64,000 bases of DNA from Mesorhizobium sp. B4-1-3 (GTDB taxonomy: Bacteria > Pseudomonadota > Alphaproteobacteria > Rhizobiales > Rhizobiaceae), in assembly GCF_006439355.1 (NCBI RefSeq), contig NZ_VFTG01000022.1, positions 1-64,000 on the forward strand. Direction: 5' to 3'. The position numbers and the translations under genes are program-made. The notes beneath the pieces were generated by a model. The model had not been told where the DNA came from, did no database searches, and worked only from the letters and a program-made list of their open reading frames with translations. Below, in pieces: positions 1 through 9,275 of this stretch. Positions within the stretch are counted from its first letter, which is position 1. The number at the start of each line of letters is the position of its first letter.

Positions 1-810
1 GACGCTTCGGTCAACCGCGGCAATTCGGGCGGTCCGACCTTCAACCTCAACGGCCAGGTGATCGGCATCAACACCGCCATCTTCTCGCCGTCGGGCGGCA
101 GCGTCGGCATCGCCTTCGACATCCCGGCCTCGACCGCCAAGCAGGTCGTCCAGGATCTGATGAAGAGCGGCTCGGTCCAGCGCGGCTGGCTCGGCGTCGA
201 AATCCAGCCGGTCACCTCCGATATCGCCGAATCGCTCGGCCTGAAGTCGGACAAGGGCGCGCTGGTATCGAGCGCCCAGGATGGCGGGCCGGGCAAGAAG
301 GCGGGCATCGTCGCCGGTGACGTCATCACCCAGGTCGACGGCAAGGATGTCGCCTCGCCGAAGGAGCTCGCCCGCATGATCGGTGCGTTCGCGCCGGGCA
401 AATCGGTCGACGTCACCGTCTGGCGCAACGGCAAGAACGAGACGGTCAAGGTCGATCTCGGCACGCTGCCCGCGAGCGACAAGCAGGCTTCGAACGACGA
501 CAGCAACAACAAGCAGTCGGCGCCCGCTGCCAAGCCTGACAAGCTCGCCGATCTCGGCCTGACCGTTACCAAGTCGGACAACGGCAAGGGCCTGGTGGTC
601 ACCGACGTCGATCCCGACAGCGAGGCGGCTGACCGCGGCGTCCAGCCTGGCGACGTCATCACCTCGATCAATTCGAACGAGGTGAACACGACCGACGACG
701 TCTCCAAGGCGATGACCGATGCCGCCAAGGCCGGCCGCAAGGCCGTGCTGATGCAGATCACCCGCGACGACTCGAACCGCTTCGTCGCGCTGCCGGTCGG
801 CAAGGGCTGA
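1..810 (+). CDS. HtrA/DegP-family periplasmic serine protease, C-terminal part
   Basis: The frame is open from base 1, so the start, signal peptide and the His and Asp of the catalytic triad lie outside the window. The visible 269 residues begin with the active-site serine loop (GNSGGP, about residues 8-13), followed by the end of the trypsin-like domain. Two PDZ domains follow, at about residues 60-160 and 185-265, joined by a Ser/Asn/Lys-rich linker. This is the Do-family arrangement of a periplasmic protease/chaperone for misfolded envelope proteins; PDZ1 contains the expected RGWLGV and GD-I-V-G patterns. Family assignment is firm; which paralogue (degP, degQ or mucD type) cannot be told from this part. 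Confidence 0.93.
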   Translation, partial: DASVNRGNSGGPTFNLNGQVIGINTAIFSPSGGSVGIAFDIPASTAKQVVQDLMKSGSVQRGWLGVEIQPVTSDIAESLGLKSDKGALVSSAQDGGPGKKAGIVAGDVITQVDGKDVASPKELARMIGAFAPGKSVDVTVWRNGKNETVKVDLGTLPASDKQASNDDSNNKQSAPAAKPDKLADLGLTVTKSDNGKGLVVTDVDPDSEAADRGVQPGDVITSINSNEVNTTDDVSKAMTDAAKAGRKAVLMQITRDDSNRFVALPVGKG

Positions 811-1231
811 GGCATCAGCGTTCAGATTTTCCCTGCGGCGGTATCAACCACCTCGCGCCGCCGCCGGGAAACGCAGTTCGGATTCGCTCTGTGCTCCTCC
901 AGGTCGCTGCCCGATTGGACGGTCGCGATGTTTGCTTCGCGGCCCTCGCCAGCAGACAGGGCTCGCCCGGAAGAAATGCTGGAGGGCAAGGTTCCTTGTT
1001 GCATGAAGGGCTCAATCCCCTAATGCGGCTTGACAGCGGTTTTCGCGAGAGATTCCAAGGGCCAGCGATATCTCTCCCTGACAGAGGAAAGGCGGGTTGG
1101 CTTTTGGAGGCGCCCGCCGGCTTAGGCCGGAAGCTGCGACTGACACATGCCCTTTATTGCCGCGCCCTTCGCCGCAGACGTTCAGAACGAGCAGCTTTCA
1201 GCTCTGTTTTGCGGGCGGGACGTCTTGCCCC
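811..1231. other. Intergenic stretch between convergent genes
   Basis: About 420 bases between the protease and the leftward c-di-GMP gene. I see no convincing gene; short open frames here have no recognisable product and no ribosome binding site. No clear terminator with a T-tract was found. Confidence 0.5.
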
Positions 1232-3820
1232 TCAAGCCCGGGCAGACGCACTTCTGCGTCGCCGGTCGGCGGGAATCAGCTCTTTGTTCCGCTCGCCTGT
1301 CAGTTCGGGTGCAGGCTCGCTGAATTCGCCCGCCACAACTGCACGCGCCCGCTCCAGCATGGCGGGGATCTCCCGGGCAGGCAGGGGTCGACTGAGCAGG
1401 AAACCCTGTGCCTCGGTGCAGCCTTCCCGTCGTACCCGATCGAGTTGCTCGGCTGTCTCGACCCCTTCGGCGGTGGTCTGCATTCCAAGGCTGCTGCCGA
1501 GGCTTGTGACGGCCCGAATAATGGCGACGGAGCTGTCGACGCCCCCGGCATCCTTTATGAAGGACTGGTCGATCTTGATCTTGTCGAATGGAAAGGAGCG
1601 CAGGTAGCTCAAGCTCGAATATCCGGTTCCGAAGTCATCCATCGCGATATGCACACCCAGCAAGTGGATCTGTTTCAGCATCGCGAGAGTGGCCTCGGTG
1701 TTGGCCAGCAGCACGGTCTCGGTGATTTCAAGCTCGAGACGGCTCGCGGGCAATCCAGAGGCATCCAGGGCTGCGACGATCGTGGCGAGCAAGCGAGCGT
1801 TGCGAAACTGCGTCGGCGAGAGGTTGACGGCAACCCTGATACCTTCGGGCCAGTTTGCCGCGTCGAGGCAAGCTTGCTTGATCACCCATTCCCCAATCGG
1901 AACGATCAGGCCGATCTCCTCGGCCAAGGGGATGAACTCGGATGGCGAAACGATGCCCCGCACCGGGTGATGCCAGCGCAACAGCGCCTCGAAACAGCTG
2001 ACCTCGCCGCTTTCGAGATTGAGGAGCGGCTGGTAGTAGATTTCGAACTGCTGCCGTCCCAACGCGTCGCGCAGATCGAGCTCCAGAACCCGCCGCGCCT
2101 GCATGCGGGCATCCATGTCCGGCTCGAAGAACCTGTATGTTCTGCGGCCCTCCGCCTTTGCCCGATAGAGCGCCATGTCGCCGTTCTTGAGCAGCTGGTC
2201 GGCGTTTGTGCCGTCGTCAGGCGCAATCGAGATGCCGACGCTGGCGCTGACCGTGACGCCATTGCCGTCAGCGATATAAGGCGCGCTCAGCGCATCAATG
2301 ATGCGTTGCGCAAGGCTGGTGGCCTCGACAGGCTGATCGACCCCATTTTGAACGACCACGAACTCGTCGCCACCTAGTCTGGCAACCGTATCTTCCTCGC
2401 GCACGATGTGCTTCAGCCTTGCGGCGACCTCCTTGAGCAAGGCGTCGCCAACCGGATGCCCTAGCGTGTCGTTGACAGTCTTGAAGTTATCCAGATCCAG
2501 GCAAAGGAAAGCTACCTTGCAATCTCTGCGGGCCATCTCGGCCAAGGCTTCCTCGGCGCGCTCGCGAAACAGTATCCGGTTTGGTAGGTCGGTAAGCCCA
2601 TCATGGCGCGCCATGTGGGAAATGCGCGCCTCGCTGCGCCGCAAGTCGGTCACATCGTGGTGCGTGGCAAGCCATCCGCCGCCTGGCAGCGGCTGGTGGA
2701 TGACGTCGATTGTGCGCCCGTCCCTTAGCTCCACAAGGCTCACGACACGCTCAGCGCGCTCAATGGTCGCCGACAGCTCTTCCAGGTACTTGTCCGGCTG
2801 GAGGCCTACATAGAGCCCCGCCGCAATCCTGAACCGCATCAAATCGGCCCACTGCGACCCCGGACGGGTCAGGGCCTCTGGCAAGTGGTAGAGGTCAGCG
2901 TAGGTCTGATTGCAAAAAATCAACCGCCGCTCGGCATCAAACATGCACAGGCCCACCGGCATGTTCGCGGCAGCGGCAATCAGATGCTGCCGTTCCGTTT
3001 CAGCCTCGCGAGCGAACGCCTCGCTGCGCTCCAGGCTGGCGCGGTAACCGGCGAAGGCCGAGAACAGGAGCCCGATCTCGTCGCGTCGGTCTCTTTTCAG
3101 CGCCACAAGCGTTGAGGCACGATTGCCCTGCGTCAACCGGTGCATCGCCTCGCTGACAGCGAGGATAGGCTTGCTGACATTTTGACGAATCCAGGCGACA
3201 AGCACGCCGAGGCATACGGCGGCAAAGACGATTGCCACCCAGGTCAGTTGCTGTGCGATGCTGTAGGTGCGGTCCGCCATGACCGCGGCAGCCGTGCTGC
3301 GCTGATTGGTGAGCGCCAAGAGGCCGTCCAGCCGCTGAGCCGCCGCCGCAACCGTGGGGAGCGAAACCGCCTCGAACTCGTTCGCTGCCTTCGGCTGGTC
3401 CGCGGTATCGAGAAGCGGAATGATCGATGACAGGGAGTCTTGATACGCCGTCCACAGATTGACGAATTGATCGAACAGTTCCTGCTCGGCCGGCGATCCG
3501 GCACTCCTGCGGTAGGCGCGGCGATCTCGGAGCATTTCGTCGCTTTCTCTCGCCATCTGCTTGTCGATGTCAGCCGTTTGCTGAGCGTCGGTGGTACGCA
3601 TCCGCAGGGTGGCGTAAAGCCGATGCTCCGCAAGGTTGCGCTTCATCTCGCCGACGATCTGGACCTGGGGCAACCAAATTCCGGTGATCTCGCTCGTGAC
3701 CTTATTCAGCGACCGCAGCTGTGCGACCCCAAACACCCCGACCGTCACGGTGAAGAGCAACGCCAGTCCAAAGCCCAGCGAGAGCTTGCTGCCGACACTG
3801 ACGTCCCTGAACCATTTCAT
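1232..3820 (-). CDS. Membrane-bound diguanylate cyclase/phosphodiesterase (HAMP-PAS-GGDEF-EAL)
   Basis: The 862-residue protein makes and breaks the second messenger c-di-GMP at the inner membrane. Order: transmembrane segment (about 10-32), periplasmic four-helix sensor like chemoreceptors (35-190), second transmembrane segment (190-212), HAMP (213-265), PAS (285-390), GGDEF domain with intact GGDEF near 481 and a REED inhibitory I-site nine residues before it, then an EAL domain with EAL near 610 and DDFGTGYSS near 726. Both catalytic signatures are present, so it may be bifunctional, with PAS or periplasmic input choosing the direction. It is monocistronic and convergent with the protease gene. 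Confidence 0.93.
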   Translation of the reverse strand: MKWFRDVSVGSKLSLGFGLALLFTVTVGVFGVAQLRSLNKVTSEITGIWLPQVQIVGEMKRNLAEHRLYATLRMRTTDAQQTADIDKQMARESDEMLRDRRAYRRSAGSPAEQELFDQFVNLWTAYQDSLSSIIPLLDTADQPKAANEFEAVSLPTVAAAAQRLDGLLALTNQRSTAAAVMADRTYSIAQQLTWVAIVFAAVCLGVLVAWIRQNVSKPILAVSEAMHRLTQGNRASTLVALKRDRRDEIGLLFSAFAGYRASLERSEAFAREAETERQHLIAAAANMPVGLCMFDAERRLIFCNQTYADLYHLPEALTRPGSQWADLMRFRIAAGLYVGLQPDKYLEELSATIERAERVVSLVELRDGRTIDVIHQPLPGGGWLATHHDVTDLRRSEARISHMARHDGLTDLPNRILFRERAEEALAEMARRDCKVAFLCLDLDNFKTVNDTLGHPVGDALLKEVAARLKHIVREEDTVARLGGDEFVVVQNGVDQPVEATSLAQRIIDALSAPYIADGNGVTVSASVGISIAPDDGTNADQLLKNGDMALYRAKAEGRRTYRFFEPDMDARMQARRVLELDLRDALGRQQFEIYYQPLLNLESGEVSCFEALLRWHHPVRGIVSPSEFIPLAEEIGLIVPIGEWVIKQACLDAANWPEGIRVAVNLSPTQFRNARLLATIVAALDASGLPASRLELEITETVLLANTEATLAMLKQIHLLGVHIAMDDFGTGYSSLSYLRSFPFDKIKIDQSFIKDAGGVDSSVAIIRAVTSLGSSLGMQTTAEGVETAEQLDRVRREGCTEAQGFLLSRPLPAREIPAMLERARAVVAGEFSEPAPELTGERNKELIPADRRRRSASARA

Positions 3821-4498
3821 ATGGACGCTGACCTGATAAGCTCAGTCCCGCCCGCAGGCGCGAGTGGCGGGTTATTTGGAGGCGCCTCGCCAGAATCGCG
3901 CTCAAGTATTAAAGCTCACTTAAGGCGACGTTTAACACGATTTGTTGCTGGTCATTTTCTGCCTTCAATGATGCATCGCCGGAACACTTTCCGGTTACCC
4001 GCTTGGATAAGGAGATACTCGCGGCTCACAGGATTGCGCGAGTTGGGCTAGTATTCTTCTGGACGCCGAGGCATTTCACTACGTATCCAATGAACGGCAG
4101 CTGTCGGAGGAGACCGTTGAAACGCGACTGCTTACCAAGCCATGACCCATTGATTTGGGATGAAGAAGGCCCTTGAAGATCAGGCCGGCTCAGTGGCCCA
4201 ACGCAGCTGATTTCGTAATTCACAGCGTTCTTGAAACATTCGAATAGTCCGATCGCAGCGCGGTTGTGACGATGATCGATCCGCAGCGCGCGCGCATTCG
4301 TCTCCACGTCACCATCGCCACGAGGGAGCTGCAGTGCGAGCACGTCGCCGATGCTTTGGAGCAGCGATACGGGAAAGAAAACGTCTACTTCAACAGTACC
4401 ACAACAGCCCTGTGCGCGCCGGCCAGCAGCTCTCCCTGGCGAGCCGCCCCGATCCTGTCGAAGGTCATTCGGCGGAGTCTCAAGGAACCGTCCCTCTG
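3821..4498. other. Intergenic stretch with a doubtful short reading frame
   Basis: Roughly 680 bases upstream of the c-di-GMP gene and the NTF2-like gene. A 77-codon frame at 4266-4499 (+) starts plausibly and has acidic/basic composition like a cytoplasmic protein in its first half, but resembles no family I know and has no good ribosome binding site. Otherwise nothing is seen. Confidence 0.35.
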
Positions 4499-4921
4499 AT
4501 GGAACCTTGCCACAGCGACCCAGTTTGGCTCTGCATGGCCCCTTCCCTCAAAACTTCGCAGCTGTCCACACGTTCGGCCCAACAGGTATTTGAGGATCAT
4601 CTCCGGCTGAGACTGCAAGGTCGTCTCGAGGAGGATCTGGCGCGCAACTATGCTGCTGACGTTATTCTCCTCACAGTTAACTCGAATGACTGTGGCCATG
4701 ACGCGCTCAGGAACTCGGCAAGAAGATTGAGAGATCAACTGCCCGGCGCGAAATTCGAGTTGATCAAGAAGCAAGTGCGTGAGCGCTACGCACTGCTTAT
4801 CTGGCGTGCAAGCTCCGAGCGCTTCGACGCTGCGGACGGTGCCGACACCTTCTTCATTCAGGACGGTTTGATCCGCCTGCAAACGATCCACTACAGGCTT
4901 CTGTTGAGCGCGGACTATTAG
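4499..4921 (+). CDS. NTF2-like / SnoaL-fold small protein
   Basis: The C-terminal 110 residues read as an NTF2-like (SnoaL) domain: the stretch FEDHLRLRLQGRLEEDLARN, then YAADVILLTV, and a terminal beta-strand pattern ending TIHYRLL. Such proteins are small alpha+beta cones with a pocket, often of unknown substrate. I placed the start at the ATG at 4499, after AAGGA about 13 bases upstream; the ATG at 4535 is an alternative, and the longer open frame from 4334 looks non-coding. The function is unknown. Confidence 0.6.
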   Translation: MEPCHSDPVWLCMAPSLKTSQLSTRSAQQVFEDHLRLRLQGRLEEDLARNYAADVILLTVNSNDCGHDALRNSARRLRDQLPGAKFELIKKQVRERYALLIWRASSERFDAADGADTFFIQDGLIRLQTIHYRLLLSADY

Positions 4922-4991
4922 TACGTTGGAGGCGCGCGGAACTTCTTCTGAGTGGATTGGTTGCATCCTGATAACGACGAAAGCAGTGGCA

Positions 4992-5222
4992 ATGACAGGT
5001 CCAAAGACACGCGATGCTCATCATGCCGGAGAGGTGGTCGATATAAATTCGGCGACCATTGACGAGCTCATGGCGGCCGGAGGGCTCAACCTCGCGCAGG
5101 CAAGTGCAGTTATCGAGGCCAGGCCGCTCGCGAGTTGGCGGGAAGTTGCGCGGCTCCCCGGATTTGAGCCGGAAACGATCAATCGCCTGAAAGCAGGCAG
5201 ACTAGAGATTCGAACGCTGTAA
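4992..5222 (+). CDS. Helix-hairpin-helix (ComEA-type) small protein
   Basis: A 76-residue protein whose body is one helix-hairpin-helix motif pair: VDINSATIDELMAAGGL followed by A-VIEARP-W and LPGFEPETINRLKAG. This is the ComEA/PilT-like DNA-binding fold, here without a signal peptide or transmembrane segment, so it is more likely a cytoplasmic nucleic-acid binder than a competence receptor. The start at 4992 gives a compact protein; an upstream ATG at 4926 would add 22 residues of unlikely composition. It lies 70 bases after the NTF2-like gene and may share its transcript. Confidence 0.6.
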   Translation: MTGPKTRDAHHAGEVVDINSATIDELMAAGGLNLAQASAVIEARPLASWREVARLPGFEPETINRLKAGRLEIRTL

Positions 5223-5377
5223 TTCCCGCTCGTCGAGGTACCCGACAGCCCCGGTGAAGTCGGATAGTGGTCCTGAGCAGCAAGACCGTTACACGCACGG
5301 ACGACCGCCCCGACAGGCACTGCCGGTGAGGATCTGACCACGGAGCCGCGCCCTTGGGGTACCTGTGTCGGTTACGC

Positions 5378-7765
5378 TCATTTGCTGGGCAGCGCGTACG
5401 CGATCACGGCGTCACCGTTGCGCGTACCCAACCCGCCATGACCACCAGCGGCAATCGCTATATATTCGCGACCGTCGCGGCCTTGATACACCGCCGGCGT
5501 TGCTTGCCCGCCCGCCGGCAGCCGCGCCCGCCATACGACCTTGCCATTCCGCTCGTCAATCGCGCGGATGTAATCGTCGGCATAGGCTCCGACGAAGATC
5601 AGCCCGCCTGCGGTAATGGACGAGCCGCCGATGTTGAAGATGCCGGTCGGCAACGGAAGGTCGTAATGGGTCTTGAACAGCCCCATGTCGCGTGTGGTTC
5701 CAACGGGCCGCTCCCAAACAATTTGGCGGGTGGAGAGATCGATCGCGACCATTTTGCCCCAGGGCGGCCGCATGCACGGGGCGTCCAGTACGTTGAGCCA
5801 CGGCTTCACCGTAACTTCGTAAGGTGTTCCGTATTGCGGACCGTTGGCAAACTCTGGCGGTTGCGGATAAGGCTGTCCGCTCTCCCACCCGGCCCAAGGA
5901 TAAATCAGTCCCTTCCTCACCGCCTCATCGTGCGGCGTAGCCTTGGAGGTGAAGGGGATATAGCTTGTGTTGGCGACGAACAGGTGGCGCGCAGGGTCGA
6001 TTGCTCCACCTTGCCAGTCGACCACGCCGTCGAAAGCCGGGTAGAGGATGGAGCCTTGCGTGGTCGGCGGCGTAAAGAGCCCATCGTTTCGGCTGCCGGC
6101 GAGCTTGATACGGCAGAGCATCTGGTCGATCGGGGTCACGCCCCAAGTGTCTACACCGGTCAACCTGGCGGGCGTCAGGCTTGGCATTCCCACGGAATAG
6201 GGTTCCGTCGGGGAGAGCTTATCGCCGGGCAGACCGTCCTGCGGGACCGGCTTCTCGTCAACGGCGGCGAGTGGGTGCCCGTCCCGTCGATCGAGCAGGA
6301 ATAGCTGGCCATGCTTCGTGGTCTGCACCATCGCAGGCGTGCCGTCAGGGAGGTCGACGAGGCTGCCGGCGATCGGCAGGTCGAAATCCCACACGTCGTG
6401 ATGGACAGTCTGGAAGTGCCAACGCTCACGCCCGCTGTCGATCTCGAGCGCCACAATGGCGGAGCTGTACTTCTCGTCGAACGGCCGCCGTTTGGCGCCC
6501 CAGTAGTCAGGCGTGGCATTGCCCATAGGCACGAAGACCAACCCAAGCTTGTCGTCCGCCGTGTATGCGCCCCAGCCGTTCGGGGTACCGCGTGTGTAGA
6601 TTTCGCCGGGCTTCAAGGGCGAGGTTGGATCGGCGCGACCCATGTCCCAGGCCCAGGCTAGCTTGCCGCTGCGGGCGTCGAAGGCGCGGATCACCCCCGA
6701 CGGCTCGCCCTCCGTCTGATTGTCATATACCCAGCCGGAAAGGATGATCTTGCCGCGGGCGATCATCGGCTGCGAGGTGATGAAGTGGAAACCGGGTGGC
6801 ACCACGCCCATGCCCTGTCTCAGGTCCACATAGCCGTTCTCGCCAAAGTCCGGACAGAGCTGGCCCGTTCGCGCATCCAATGCAAACAAGCGCGCGTCGG
6901 CTGTCGTCGAGATGATCCGTTCGGAGCAAGTGTCCCCTGTCGCGCCGAGCGTCGCGTGCGCGACGCCTCTGCAGGCGAGATAGATATTGGACCTGGTGTC
7001 GTTCTGCGGGTGGAAACGCCAGCGCTGATCACCGGTAACGGCGTCGAGCGCCACGACGTCACGGTGCGGCGTACACAGATACATGGTGTCGCCGACCTTG
7101 ATCGGCGTTGCTTCGAAATTGAACTCATGGCCATGAGCGTTCTCCCCAGGGCGGGGCATGTCGCCTGTGTGAAAAGTCCAGGCGACCTTAAGCTGGTTGA
7201 CATTGGCGGGGGTGATCTGCGTGAGAGGCGAGTATCGATGCCCGTCCGCAGTGCGGCCGTAATACACCCAGTCGCCAGGCGCGACGTCGAACTCGGGATT
7301 GCTCACGGCGGAGGCCGATGCGATCTGACCGTTCTGCCGCCAACGTTGGGCGGTTGTCATCCAACCGGCGGCGAACACGAGCGCGATCAGCGCAACGTAC
7401 GCGCCGGCGCCGATCCAACGGTATGCCGCGCGAAGGCCGAGCCGTCCGGCGACCCAGGGCATCGCTATCCACAGACCCAAGACTGCTGGCGCTACCAGCC
7501 GCGGCAGCAGCGCCCAACCGTCGAGCATCACTTCGTAAAGGGACCAGACCAAGGTGAAAGCAAGGACGACGCCATAGAGCCAAAACCCAAGCGGTCGCTG
7601 CAGAAGGATCAAGGTGCCCGAGGCGATCAGGAGGAGTCCGGTCACAACGTAGTAGATGGTGCCGCCGAGCCACACAAGATCTGCACCGCCAACCGCAAGT
7701 ACGGCGCCAATCAGAGCGACGAGGAGGCCTGTGACCCCGGTAAGGCTCAGGAATCGAGAGCGCAT
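5378..7765 (-). CDS. Membrane-bound PQQ-dependent dehydrogenase, glucose/quinate/shikimate family (copy 1)
   Basis: A 795-residue quinoprotein of the inner membrane. The N-terminus has five transmembrane helices (about 8-130) that dock ubiquinone, followed by a periplasmic eight-bladed PQQ propeller with typical blades (FEATPIKVGDTMYLCTPH, FQTVHHDVWDFDLP, LPAGGQATPAVYQ, and GGHGGLGT near the end). It oxidises aldoses such as glucose to the lactone in the periplasm and reduces quinone. The start at 7765 has GGAGG five bases upstream; the longer open frame from 7873 lacks a site. Divergent from the gluconate-type dehydrogenase operon, and paired with a second copy at 14330. Exact sugar unknown; no PQQ synthesis genes are in the window. 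Confidence 0.93.
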   Translation of the reverse strand: MRSRFLSLTGVTGLLVALIGAVLAVGGADLVWLGGTIYYVVTGLLLIASGTLILLQRPLGFWLYGVVLAFTLVWSLYEVMLDGWALLPRLVAPAVLGLWIAMPWVAGRLGLRAAYRWIGAGAYVALIALVFAAGWMTTAQRWRQNGQIASASAVSNPEFDVAPGDWVYYGRTADGHRYSPLTQITPANVNQLKVAWTFHTGDMPRPGENAHGHEFNFEATPIKVGDTMYLCTPHRDVVALDAVTGDQRWRFHPQNDTRSNIYLACRGVAHATLGATGDTCSERIISTTADARLFALDARTGQLCPDFGENGYVDLRQGMGVVPPGFHFITSQPMIARGKIILSGWVYDNQTEGEPSGVIRAFDARSGKLAWAWDMGRADPTSPLKPGEIYTRGTPNGWGAYTADDKLGLVFVPMGNATPDYWGAKRRPFDEKYSSAIVALEIDSGRERWHFQTVHHDVWDFDLPIAGSLVDLPDGTPAMVQTTKHGQLFLLDRRDGHPLAAVDEKPVPQDGLPGDKLSPTEPYSVGMPSLTPARLTGVDTWGVTPIDQMLCRIKLAGSRNDGLFTPPTTQGSILYPAFDGVVDWQGGAIDPARHLFVANTSYIPFTSKATPHDEAVRKGLIYPWAGWESGQPYPQPPEFANGPQYGTPYEVTVKPWLNVLDAPCMRPPWGKMVAIDLSTRQIVWERPVGTTRDMGLFKTHYDLPLPTGIFNIGGSSITAGGLIFVGAYADDYIRAIDERNGKVVWRARLPAGGQATPAVYQGRDGREYIAIAAGGHGGLGTRNGDAVIAYALPSK

Positions 7766-8507
7766 CGTAACCTCCATCGTTTCCGGTTGGCGCGATTGCC
7801 TTCCCATGAACAGGAACGCAGGGCTTGCAGGAGCGCCAACCGCGGTGTCCCTGCTTTGCGGCTTTGTGGTCATGCCTGGCCCCGCCGACCGCAGATGTCC
7901 CCAGCTGCGAAGCAGCCACCCAACGCGGGAAGAGCAACGCCGTCAGGCGCGCCGGCCGCGCTGCCGGCGGAGTTCTTCTACGTCCCTTCCGAGGCGCCTC
8001 CGGCTCATCTGCGGCTGCGTCAGATCGGGCCAGGCGTCATGCCGTTGCCGTGAATGCCGTTGGACACGAGTTGCTTCTTCTCGCAGCCATGCCCAAACCG
8101 TGCCGAGATCATTAGGTTCCTTGCTCTTGCCGGCAACGGCGAAACGACCTGGTCAGGTTCTTTCTTTCGCCAAGGGTTCGAAAGCGAAGCGGCCTCGGGA
8201 CCGCCATAAGCTAAAGGGCACGGGTACCTTGCCGTGGCGTCCGCCCCGGATCGAGGCTGGCAACGAGGCAACCAAAGAGAGCCTTTTGGAATGTGCGACG
8301 CGCCCAGTGGCTGCTTTGACGAGCCGACCCAGTCAAACGCGCTGCCCTGGCGCGGCGCCACATCACCGTGGTCTCTCGCGTCGCTTACGAGCTGCCCCGT
8401 CTCATCGCCACTCGGCGCTCAATCGCGCTCCGAAAGGGATCGGCGGAGGGAACATTTTCCCGCCACCGCGGTTTGGCCGCACGCGTACTCGGAATCATGG
8501 TCGCGTC
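7766..8507. promoter_or_regulatory. Divergent intergenic region between two dehydrogenase units
   Basis: About 740 bases separate the leftward PQQ dehydrogenase from the rightward three-subunit dehydrogenase, so both promoters must lie here. I could not pick out convincing -35/-10 boxes or an operator. Long open frames cross it on the plus strand but have no recognisable product. Confidence 0.4.
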
Positions 8508-9272
8508 GTGAAACCAAAAAAAGTCAGCCGCCGCGAATTCCTGGCGGCCAGCGCCACCGCCGCAGCGGCAGCCGGAGCCGGAGCCATTGGCACGACCCCG
8601 GCCTTTTCACGTGATGTCCATGGTGGCGACAAAGATCCGTGGCTGCCGCATCAGGCCGACGCTCCGCATCCCCTCCAGGCCCCTGACTACAAGTTTTTTA
8701 CACCCGAGGAGGCGGCTTTCATCGAAGCCGCAACCGAAAGGCTCATTCCGGATGACGCCGTGGGCCCCGGAGCCAAGGCATGCGGCGTCGCGCTGTTCAT
8801 CGATCACCAATTGGCCGGCGCCTACGGTCGGGCACAGGGCTGGTACATGCAAGGCCCCTGGTCAAAGGGAGAGGAGACGCAGGGCTATCAATCGCGCCTG
8901 ACTCCTTCTGCGCTCTATCGTGCAGCCATCAAGGCTATAGAGGACCACGTCGCTTCCTCACATTCTGCCACGCCTTTCGCCGGCCTCGCACCAGACGAAC
9001 AGGACGCCATCATAAGCGATCTCGAGAAAGGCAAGCTCGACCTTGGCGGTGTGGATGCCAAGACCTTTTTCAAGATGCTCTGGCTGAACACCAAGGAGGG
9101 CATGTTCAGCGATCCCATTTATGGCGGGAACAAGGATATGGCGGGATGGAAGATGCTTGGGTTTCCGGGCGCGCGCTACAATTATCTCGATTGGGTGGAT
9201 CGGCACGGACAACGCTATGATCAACCGCCAGTCGGGATCCGCGGCCGTCCGGAATGGAACGGGGAAGGCTGA
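8508..9272 (+). CDS. Gluconate 2-dehydrogenase subunit 3 family protein (small Tat-exported subunit)
   Basis: A 254-residue protein with a twin-arginine signal (SRREFLAAS at about 8-16, then an Ala-rich hydrophobic stretch), which carries the folded flavoprotein partner to the periplasm. The rest matches the gluconate 2-dehydrogenase subunit 3 family: FFTPEEAAFIEAATERLIP, then GWYMQGPW and LGFPGARYNYLDW near the end. The chosen start is a GTG at 8508, because it gives a normal Tat leader; upstream sequence in the same frame looks non-coding. First gene of a three-gene operon, three bases before the flavoprotein gene. Confidence 0.88.
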   Translation: MKPKKVSRREFLAASATAAAAAGAGAIGTTPAFSRDVHGGDKDPWLPHQADAPHPLQAPDYKFFTPEEAAFIEAATERLIPDDAVGPGAKACGVALFIDHQLAGAYGRAQGWYMQGPWSKGEETQGYQSRLTPSALYRAAIKAIEDHVASSHSATPFAGLAPDEQDAIISDLEKGKLDLGGVDAKTFFKMLWLNTKEGMFSDPIYGGNKDMAGWKMLGFPGARYNYLDWVDRHGQRYDQPPVGIRGRPEWNGEG

Positions 9273-9275
9273 CGC

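Noticed and set aside
4266..4499. 77-codon frame before the NTF2-like gene
   Set aside because: Plausible start but no ribosome site, no family and a degenerate second half; kept only as a remark.
5354..8053. Long plus-strand open frames opposite the first PQQ dehydrogenase
   Set aside because: They are antisense shadows in GC-rich DNA, Arg/Ala/Pro-rich with no family pattern, while the minus strand encodes a clear quinoprotein.
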